This document shows, in pieces, positions 26,710 to 33,301 of a stretch of 33,301 nt of DNA. The position numbers and the translations under genes are program-made. Within the stretch, counting starts at the first letter, position 1. Each line of letters opens with the position of its first letter. The notes under the pieces are model-generated. The model did no database searches. It was not told where the DNA came from and saw only the letters and a program-made list of their open reading frames with translations. The stretch comes from Actinomycetota bacterium (GTDB lineage: Bacteria > Actinomycetota > Geothermincolia > Geothermincolales > RBG-13-55-18): NCBI GenBank assembly GCA_015711955.1, contig JACVJK010000019.1, positions 1 to 33,301 on the forward strand, read 5' to 3'.

Positions 26710-28053
26710 GTGATCATCGTGCTCCACTACGAGGCGCAGCCAAGGGGTCTGCCGGAGATCGTCTACGACGACGATTACATCGTGGCCACTTATTACACCG
26801 CGCTGCCCCGGGACCTGATCATGTACCACCTGGCGCCATTTCTGGCCATAGAACAGTCCACGGGGACCTGGACGCCGGTTCCAGGGGAGACGCCGGAGGT
26901 GAGGGCCAAGCATGTGGCCAAGGTCATAGGCATTTACGAGGTCCCCAATTTCGAGTTCGAGGTACCCAGGGACGTGGTGGAACGCACTTACGTGGTGCAG
27001 ATAGCCTTCCCGTATCGCAACATAGAGAGCCAGATACCCATGCTCCTCACCGCGGTGGTGGGTAACATATCCTCCGGGGGCAAGATAAAGCTTCTGGACT
27101 TGAGCTTTCCCAAGAAGTACACCGACGGATTCCAGGGCCCCAAGTTCGGGATAGAAGGGATCAGGAAGATCCTGGGGGTGTACGACCGGCCGCTGTTGAA
27201 CAACATGATCAAGCCCTGCACCGGGTATTCCTGTGAGTTGGGGGAAAAGTTGTTCTACGAGGCCGCCTTGGGGGGCTGTGACTGCGTCAAGGACGACGAA
27301 CTTTTGGCGGACATGGAGTTCAACCGGGTAGTGGATCGGGTCAAGCGCTACATGGCCATGGAGAAGAAGGTCTATGAGGAGACCGGGGAACGGACCCTGT
27401 ACACCGTTAATGTCTCCGGACCCATCCCGCACATGTTCGAGGTGGCAAAAAGGGCGGTGGATGCGGGGGCCAACGCCATCATGGTCAATTACTTGGCGGT
27501 GGGCTTTCCCGCCCTGCAGGCGTTGGCGGAGGACCCCGACATCAACGTCCCCATCCTGGCTCACATGGACTGCGCTGGCGCCCTATACGAGTCTCCCATC
27601 TCAGGGATCTCCTCCCACTTGGTGATGGCCAAACTGCCCAGGTTGGCGGGAGCCGACATCATCGTATTCCCGGCTCCCTACGGAAAAGCGCCCTATCTGA
27701 AGGACAGGTTCCTGGTCACCGCCGATACCATGCATTACCCCATGCACGGGATCAAACCCACCATGCCCATGCCCTCCGGGGGTATCACTCCCCAGGTGGT
27801 TCCCGTGTGCGTGGGGGACATAGGCTGGGACATAATGATCGGTTCCGGTGGGGGCATCCATGCCCACCCCATGGGGCCGGTGGCGGGGGCCAGGGCGTTC
27901 CGCCAGGCCATCGAAGCCACCATGAGGGGGATCCCGTTGGAGGAGTACGCCAAGGACCATCAGGAACTGGCGGTGGCCCTCGGGCTGTGGAGCGGGATCT
28001 TTAGGGAGACCACGGCGGAGACTGGGATCGAGGCCAAGGCCGAGCATTTGTGA
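26710..28053 (+). CDS. RuBisCO large-chain-like protein (form IV / RLP)
   Basis: RuBisCO-fold landmarks: EQSTGTWTPV, VVGNISSGG, NMIKPCTGYS, GGCDCVKDDE, PAPYGK, MPSGGI, IGSGGGIHAHPMG; several CO2-fixing residues substituted. Confidence 0.88.
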   Translation: MIIVLHYEAQPRGLPEIVYDDDYIVATYYTALPRDLIMYHLAPFLAIEQSTGTWTPVPGETPEVRAKHVAKVIGIYEVPNFEFEVPRDVVERTYVVQIAFPYRNIESQIPMLLTAVVGNISSGGKIKLLDLSFPKKYTDGFQGPKFGIEGIRKILGVYDRPLLNNMIKPCTGYSCELGEKLFYEAALGGCDCVKDDELLADMEFNRVVDRVKRYMAMEKKVYEETGERTLYTVNVSGPIPHMFEVAKRAVDAGANAIMVNYLAVGFPALQALAEDPDINVPILAHMDCAGALYESPISGISSHLVMAKLPRLAGADIIVFPAPYGKAPYLKDRFLVTADTMHYPMHGIKPTMPMPSGGITPQVVPVCVGDIGWDIMIGSGGGIHAHPMGPVAGARAFRQAIEATMRGIPLEEYAKDHQELAVALGLWSGIFRETTAETGIEAKAEHL

Positions 28054-28127
28054 GCCAAGGTCGAGGTCTGGTCCTGTTTTTTGCGAACCCAACCGTTTTG
28101 GGAAAAAACGGCCCCCCCTTGCCCTTG

Positions 28128-28154
28128 CCGTTTCCCAACCTTGGGCACGGTTTT
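28128..28154 (+). terminator. Terminator-like hairpin after the RLP operon
   Basis: CCGT-TT-CCCAACCTTGGG-C-ACGG-TTTT; a second small hairpin CCGTTTT-GGGAA-AAAACGG lies at 28093-28111. Confidence 0.45.
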
Positions 28155-28260
28155 ACGTTGGTCGGGCAGGAAGGCCGCCTCAAGACGTGGAATTAGGATG
28201 GAGAGGCGGGAGGGTTAGTCGGAAGAACTAGTTCATCTGCCGATCGAGGAGGCTTGAGAA

Positions 28261-29028
28261 TTGAGGTTTGACGTCGATCGTTCATCCGGTGCTTCCGGAG
28301 TGTTCAGGCGCGAGGGGGACAGGGTGCTCATCGATGCCCGTTCCCTCCATTACCGGGAGCTAAACGGCATGGTTCAGAAAGCATCTCGGGAGGGCGTGGG
28401 GGATATCGAGATCCACCGAGTTCGTGGGCATCCGTATATCGGCACGGGCTTGAGGGGCAAACTGAGAATAAGGGTATGGGGTGACGTGGGGGACGACCTG
28501 GGCGCGCTCATGGACGGCCCGGAAATCGAGGTGGAGGGCTCTGCCGCCAAGGACTTGGGTAACGGCATGAGGGGGGGAAGGATCGTGGTCCGGGGTTGGG
28601 CGGGAGAAGGGGCTGGGAAGGGCATGAAAGGGGGGCGCGTGTTCGTCGGAGGGGACGTGGGGCCCAGGGCAGCCCTTCACATGCAGGAGCTTTGGTATGG
28701 AAGTCCGGTCATGGTAGTGGGAGGGCGCGCCGGCGACCTGCTGGGGGAGTATATGGCAGGAGGAATGGTGATTGTTCTCAACCGAAACATGGAGGAGGGC
28801 GAGGGGTATCCCACTGGGATCGGGTACGGCATGTCCGGTGGGAGCATATATTTCCGCGGCCTCTTGCGGGCCGACCAGGTGGCGGAATCTGCCAGGATCG
28901 AGGTGGTGGAGGGGGAGGGTCTTTGGGAGATTGCCGACAATGTCCGCGAGTTCTGCCAAATCTTCGGTGGGGATCCCGAGATGCTCCTGGCGGGAAAATA
29001 TTGCCGCATCTCCTCCGCCCGGATTTGA
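28261..29028 (+). CDS. Stand-alone GXGXG-domain protein (glutamate synthase alpha C-terminal / GltB3-like)
   Basis: Repeated G-rich beta-helix: GDVGDDLGALMDGPEIEVEGSAAKDLGNGMRGGRIVVRGWAGEGAGKGMKGGRVFVGG...; TTG start with GAGGAGG upstream. Confidence 0.82.
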   Translation: MRFDVDRSSGASGVFRREGDRVLIDARSLHYRELNGMVQKASREGVGDIEIHRVRGHPYIGTGLRGKLRIRVWGDVGDDLGALMDGPEIEVEGSAAKDLGNGMRGGRIVVRGWAGEGAGKGMKGGRVFVGGDVGPRAALHMQELWYGSPVMVVGGRAGDLLGEYMAGGMVIVLNRNMEEGEGYPTGIGYGMSGGSIYFRGLLRADQVAESARIEVVEGEGLWEIADNVREFCQIFGGDPEMLLAGKYCRISSARI

Positions 29029-29119
29029 CCTCAAAAGGCCTCACGGCACGTGATTGGGAACCCTTAGACACGGTAGCGCCCTTTCGGCGAGGCACTCGCT
29101 CCAATCGGGACCTTCACCC

Positions 29120-29168
29120 ATAACCCCTCCGTAACCGGGATTTAACTTTTCCGAAAAAACCAAGTAAC
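29120..29168. promoter_or_regulatory. Helically phased pentamer array upstream of glnA (candidate nitrogen-regulator site)
   Basis: ATAAC-n6-GTAAC-n6-TTAAC-n6-GAAAA-n6-GTAAC: five pentamers at exact 11-bp spacing, 72-121 bp upstream of the glnA ATG. Confidence 0.5.
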
Positions 29169-29240
29169 CATAGCCATCTACCATGGACGTGAGAGGCGAG
29201 TGGTCACGCACATAAGGGGCAAAGGTGAAAGGAGGAGAAA

Positions 29241-30581
29241 ATGGCCAGCGAGAGAGAAGAAGCCAAGGAGTACGTGATCAGGATGGCTCATGAGAACAAC
29301 GTGCGCTTCGTGAGGCTCTGGTTCACCGACATCCTGGGGTTCCTCAAGAGCTTCGCCATCACCATTGGCGAGTTGGAGGAGGCCTTGGAGGACGGGATGG
29401 GGTTCGATGGATCCTCCATAGAGGGTTATGCCCGCATCGACGAGAGCGACATGATCGCCTTGCCCGACCCCAACACCTTCTGCATACTTCCCTGGCGCCA
29501 TCGGGACGGCCACGCGGTAGCCCGCATGTTCTGCGACATACTTAAGCCCGGGGGGGAGCCCTACGAGAAGGATCCCCGCTTCGTCCTAAAGAGGAACCTG
29601 GAAGAGGCCAAGAAGATGGGTTACACCTTTTACGTGGGCCCCGAGCTGGAGTTCTTCTACTTCAGGTCTTCCGAGAAACCTGAGGTGCTGGACCGGGGCG
29701 GTTATTTCGACCTAACCCCTCTGGATCTCGCCTCCGACCTGCGGCGGGAGACCATCTTGGCCTTGGAGGAGATGGGTATCGAGGTGGAGTACAGCCACCA
29801 CGAGGTGGGTCCCAGTCAGCACGAGATAGACATGCGCTACGCCGATGCCCTCACCATGGCCGACAACGCCATGACCTTCCGCTTGGTGGTGAAGGAGGTG
29901 GCCTTGATGCACGGCGTGCACGCCACCTTCATGCCCAAGCCCCTTTACGGCGAGAACGGATCGGGCATGCACACCCACATGTCCCTTTTCCAGGGCGACC
30001 GTAACGCGTTCTTCGACCCCGATGACCCCTATCACCTCTCCGACGTGGCCAAGAAGTTCATCGCTGGACTGCTGACACATGCCCCGGAGATAACCCTGGT
30101 GTGCAACCAGTGGGTGAATTCCTACAAACGTCTGGTCCCTGGGTACGAGGCCCCCGTCTACATCACCTGGGCGGTGCGGAACCGCTCTGACCTGATAAGG
30201 GTACCTGAATACAAGCCGGGGAAAGAGAAGGCCACCCGCATAGAGTTCCGATCGCCTGACCCGGCCTGCAACCCTTACCTGGCCTTCTCTTGCATGCTGG
30301 CGGCGGGCCTGGAGGGCATCAAGAAGGGATATGAGCTACCTCCCATGGTCAACCGTAACGTTTACGAGCTCACCGAGAAGGAGAGGGAGGAATTGGGCAT
30401 CAGGCAACTTCCGGAAGACCTATGGGAGGCCATCCTGATCGCCGAGAAGAGCGAGTTGCTCCGGAGGACCTTAGGGGATGCGGTGTTCGAATCCCTCATA
30501 GAGAACAAGAAGATCGAATGGGAGAGGTATAGGGCTCAGGTCACGGAGTGGGAACTCGTCAACTACCTGCCCGTGCTGTAG
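29241..30581 (+). CDS. glnA: Type I glutamine synthetase
   Basis: LWFTDILGFLKSF, MGFDGSSIEGYARIDESDM, GPELEFFYF, NGSGMHTHMSLF, NSYKRLVPGYEAPVYITW, RIEFRSPDPACNPYLAFS. Confidence 0.96.
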   Translation: MASEREEAKEYVIRMAHENNVRFVRLWFTDILGFLKSFAITIGELEEALEDGMGFDGSSIEGYARIDESDMIALPDPNTFCILPWRHRDGHAVARMFCDILKPGGEPYEKDPRFVLKRNLEEAKKMGYTFYVGPELEFFYFRSSEKPEVLDRGGYFDLTPLDLASDLRRETILALEEMGIEVEYSHHEVGPSQHEIDMRYADALTMADNAMTFRLVVKEVALMHGVHATFMPKPLYGENGSGMHTHMSLFQGDRNAFFDPDDPYHLSDVAKKFIAGLLTHAPEITLVCNQWVNSYKRLVPGYEAPVYITWAVRNRSDLIRVPEYKPGKEKATRIEFRSPDPACNPYLAFSCMLAAGLEGIKKGYELPPMVNRNVYELTEKEREELGIRQLPEDLWEAILIAEKSELLRRTLGDAVFESLIENKKIEWERYRAQVTEWELVNYLPVL

Positions 30582-30625
30582 GGAAATTCCTCCCGAACGC
30601 CTTCGTTCAGGAACTCTTGTGGTCA

Positions 30626-30657
30626 GGAGGGAAGCCCCGCCGGAAGGGCTTCCCTCC
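30626..30657. terminator. Perfect 12-bp hairpin downstream of glnA (no T-run)
   Basis: GGAGGGAAGCCC-CGCCGGAA-GGGCTTCCCTCC. Confidence 0.6.
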
Positions 30658-30837
30658 ACTTCCTTCCGGGATACTGACTCCCGAATTCGTTCCGGCCCTT
30701 GATAAGGTCACTCTCGTTGGCCGCTGACGACGGCCTTTCCCGCGGGAATCCAAGGGATACTCTTCGTTACCGCGGGCACACCCCCCATTTTTACCTGCCC
30801 TGACCGATGGCTCGCGGGAGGCAAGTCCGTTTGAGGC

Positions 30838-32133
30838 TCACTCCCGCTCCCTCAATGACTCCAAAAAGGCCTCCAGTCGGGTGAGGATCTGGCCCTCTTG
30901 CAGTTCCCTCTCGTCTACGCAGTCTCCCTCTATAACCAGAACGGGTATGCCTCTTTGCTGGAATCGCATTCGAATGGTTTGGGCGGCCCCGCAGCTCTGC
31001 CGGCATCCCCAGTGGTTGAAATGGATGGCGCCCTGGACTCGGTAAGCCACGGCCATGGCTTGTAGGTGCGCGATTCGCCTTTCGGCTTCCCCCACCAAGA
31101 AATGACCGGCGGTCTTTTGCGCCAGGGAGACAAAGGGATGCCGGGGATCCATCGCTTTCCAGTATGGATGGGTATACTCCTCGCAAACTATCCGGGCTCC
31201 ATGAGCCGTGATGGTATCGAAGATGGAATGTTTATACCAGGGCTTAAGATGCATCCACATGATGCGCTTGGCTCCCTCGCCCGGCCTGCCCCGCTCCGTG
31301 ACCTCTTCCAGAAGGGTCTGGTAGAATCTCGCTCCCTCACGGGTGCCCATGCAGGCGGCGAGCACGCTCACGTAGCCCATGACGTCCTTTCCGTCCAGGA
31401 GGCAGTCCGTCTCCCTTCTCAACCTCTCCAATTCCGCGTGGTACTTCAGGGCTTGGTTGGAGAGCTCGATGGCCTCCGCAAGGCCTTTCCGCAACTCCCT
31501 TCCCTCTCTTCCCGCCAGCGAGGCCAAGGAGTGAGCCACCCTCTCCATCTCTGCTGCCACAAACTCGACCCTCTTTTCGCCCCGGATAAGGGGGACCTCC
31601 AGCGCGAAGTGGGGAACCCGGTACAGATGGGAGAGGTAACGAAAGGACAGGACCGCCGAGTCGCAGGGGTAGTTCACCGAGATGAAGGCGTGGGGGCGAG
31701 GAAGCAGGTCCTCCAAGGCGGCCCCCAGGAGGCAACGGTGATAGGAACAGGCATCGGGGGAGAACCCGGCCTCCCCTGCCCGGTCCAGGAAGCGGGAGGC
31801 TAAGCCGGCGGAAGCGATGACCGCGGACGCCATCTCCGGATAAAAGGGAAGACAACCGCTTCCGTGGACCAGCTCGGAGGGCACCAGGAGATTACACCAC
31901 ACCACGGGCCTTCTTCCCAGATAGGCGTCCCTGGTCATCCTCACGAAGGCGTTCAGGGAGATCCGGTCAGCCTTCCAGCGGGTCTTGTACAGGGGCGAAC
32001 GGGAGAGGATTTCCACCGTTTCCCACAACATCCGGGACCTCATGAGTTGGGGAGAGAGTCGGTGGAGGAAACGCGACTTGAGGGCCTCGAGCAAGGTTTT
32101 CCCGTTCTCACCCTCATCGCGCAATGGCTTCAC
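30838..32133 (-). CDS. 2-hydroxyacyl-CoA dehydratase subunit (HgdA/HgdB / BcrB/BcrC superfamily)
   Basis: GRRPVVWCNLLVPSELVHGSGCLPFYPEM, CSYHRCLLGA, AIHFNHWGCRQSCGAAQTIRMRFQQRGIPVLVIEGDCVDERE. Confidence 0.88.
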   Translation of the reverse strand: MKPLRDEGENGKTLLEALKSRFLHRLSPQLMRSRMLWETVEILSRSPLYKTRWKADRISLNAFVRMTRDAYLGRRPVVWCNLLVPSELVHGSGCLPFYPEMASAVIASAGLASRFLDRAGEAGFSPDACSYHRCLLGAALEDLLPRPHAFISVNYPCDSAVLSFRYLSHLYRVPHFALEVPLIRGEKRVEFVAAEMERVAHSLASLAGREGRELRKGLAEAIELSNQALKYHAELERLRRETDCLLDGKDVMGYVSVLAACMGTREGARFYQTLLEEVTERGRPGEGAKRIMWMHLKPWYKHSIFDTITAHGARIVCEEYTHPYWKAMDPRHPFVSLAQKTAGHFLVGEAERRIAHLQAMAVAYRVQGAIHFNHWGCRQSCGAAQTIRMRFQQRGIPVLVIEGDCVDERELQEGQILTRLEAFLESLRERE

Positions 32134-33164
32134 CCCCTTGAGCCCCTGGACAGCATCTCCAGAAAGGCCTCCACCCTAGTGACCACCTGCCCGACGTGAG
32201 CGTCCAGGTAGTCGCTCTCCAGGCGCAGCGTCTTTACGCCCTCTTCCTCCAGCACCTTTTCCAGCAAGGGGAACTCGTAGATATAGGGGTCACAGAATTT
32301 CAGGGTGACGTATATGAGGCCTGCTGCCCTCGCCTTTCGCAGCCTCTCGATCAGGTCTTTCGTTCGTCCCTGCCAGCCCTGCATCCTGGCGCAATGGTGT
32401 CTTCGCAGGTAAGCGGTGGCCAGTGCGCGGTAGGGATCATCATCTGCCTCCAGTGCCGCGGAGGCCAAAAAGGGCCTATCGCCGTTGCACACGTCGAGGA
32501 TGACCACTTGGGCACCTGCCTGTTCCAAGGCCCTGAGGATGCCGTTTGGGTTGAGGATGTTGCCCACCAGCGCGACGGGCACGCGTGCCCCGGAGGTTCT
32601 CTCTTCGTCCTTTGGGGGATCGATTTCCGGCTGGGACGACTGGAGGGCAAGGCTGGTTTTAACTTTTTCCACCCCGGATAACTTGGGGGCATGTCGGAGA
32701 TAGATCTGCCTCCGTTCCTCCCTCCTTCGGCTGGCCTCGATGACCGCTTCCTGGGTTACCTGGGTGGCGAAACGCTCCTCCAACTTTTCCGCGAGTCGCT
32801 TCATCTCGTCTGTGAGGATCTCCACCTCCCGAGGCGAGCTTCCTCGTGGCAAGTCCATCAGGTAGACGAAGGACTCGGGAAAGAGGTAGGACCACGCATC
32901 GTAGAGGCGCCGCAAGGCGTCGCAGGCGTTTACGAAGACCGCGTGGTGGTGCCCCGGCGGCAAGCGTAGTCCCTCTGCGAGGCAGGACCTCACATAGGGG
33001 CAAAGGGAGGGATGGAGGTAGGCGTCGGCATCCTCGGCGTCCTCGGCCACGCCGGTGGCGCGGCGATGATCTAGGCCGGCAGCCTCCAAGATCTCCACCG
33101 GCGTGTAACCGCAGAACCAGGTCACCTCCGGAGTCGCTTCCCCACGCTCCCTCAACTCGCTCAC
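32130..33164 (-). CDS. 2-hydroxyacyl-CoA dehydratase, second subunit
   Basis: WFCGYTPVEILEAAGL, PSLCPYVRSC, VFVNACDALRRLYDAW, GLIYVTLKFCDPYIYEFPLLEKVLEEEGVKTLRLESDY; 4-bp overlap with the downstream subunit. The 5' end lies inside a duplicated segment. Confidence 0.88.
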   Translation of the reverse strand: MSELRERGEATPEVTWFCGYTPVEILEAAGLDHRRATGVAEDAEDADAYLHPSLCPYVRSCLAEGLRLPPGHHHAVFVNACDALRRLYDAWSYLFPESFVYLMDLPRGSSPREVEILTDEMKRLAEKLEERFATQVTQEAVIEASRRREERRQIYLRHAPKLSGVEKVKTSLALQSSQPEIDPPKDEERTSGARVPVALVGNILNPNGILRALEQAGAQVVILDVCNGDRPFLASAALEADDDPYRALATAYLRRHHCARMQGWQGRTKDLIERLRKARAAGLIYVTLKFCDPYIYEFPLLEKVLEEEGVKTLRLESDYLDAHVGQVVTRVEAFLEMLSRGSRG

Positions 33165-33301
33165 ACTCTCTTTCCCTCGGCCACGCCGGTGGCGCGGCGA
33201 TGATCTAGGCCGGCAGCCTCCAAGATCTCCACCGGCGTGTAACCGCAGAACCAGGTCACCTCCGGAGTCGCTTCCCCACGCTCCCTCAACTCGCTCACAC
33301 T
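33041..33301. repeat. Exact 127-bp direct duplication reaching the last base of the window (offset 134 bp)
   Basis: 33041-33167 is identical by eye to 33175-33301, separated by 7 bp (CTCTTTC). Confidence 0.93.

Noticed and set aside
26710-28053. Bona fide CO2-fixing RuBisCO
   Set aside because: Several RuBP-binding residues are substituted (KPK to KPC, HR to DC, loss of the loop-6 His); no phosphoribulokinase or small subunit in the window.
1-33301. CRISPR arrays, tRNA/rRNA genes, transposases or phage genes
   Set aside because: No regularly spaced short repeats of CRISPR type, no convincing tRNA or rRNA segments outside coding regions, and no transposase or integrase motifs seen by eye; a tRNAscan/Infernal run would be decisive.

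Overview
High-GC bacterial window of 33.3 kb, most likely from an anaerobic actinobacterial-type lineage (inferred from gene content only). It carries acyl-CoA metabolism genes: thiolases, DUF35 Zn-ribbon/OB-fold proteins, a PaaK-like ligase, two 2-hydroxyacyl-CoA dehydratase subunits and their activase next to a DUF3343 protein. It also carries redox and sensory genes, glycerol kinase, and a nitrogen block (GXGXG glutamate-synthase-like protein, then glnA). The strongest leads are: (1) a heliorhodopsin at 13690-14469 with the expected Glu (E109) and retinal Lys (K244); (2) an apparently autoregulated TetR / saccharopine-dehydrogenase-like / FGGY kinase / RuBisCO-like operon (23116-28154), in which the RuBisCO-like protein keeps one phosphate site and loses the other; (3) two thiolase-fold proteins lacking the nucleophilic Cys, flanked by two DUF35 partners (4627-7960); (4) a terminator/antiterminator-like repeat RNA at 22843-22899 with no annotated gene; (5) an 11-bp phased array of xTAAC pentamers upstream of glnA; (6) a 17-aa Cys-containing small ORF with a very good Shine-Dalgarno, between an upstream hairpin and a double hairpin; (7) an exact 127-bp repeat ending at the last base of the window, which is probably an assembly-graph (k=127) signature. 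Calls were made by eye from motifs; no database search was run.
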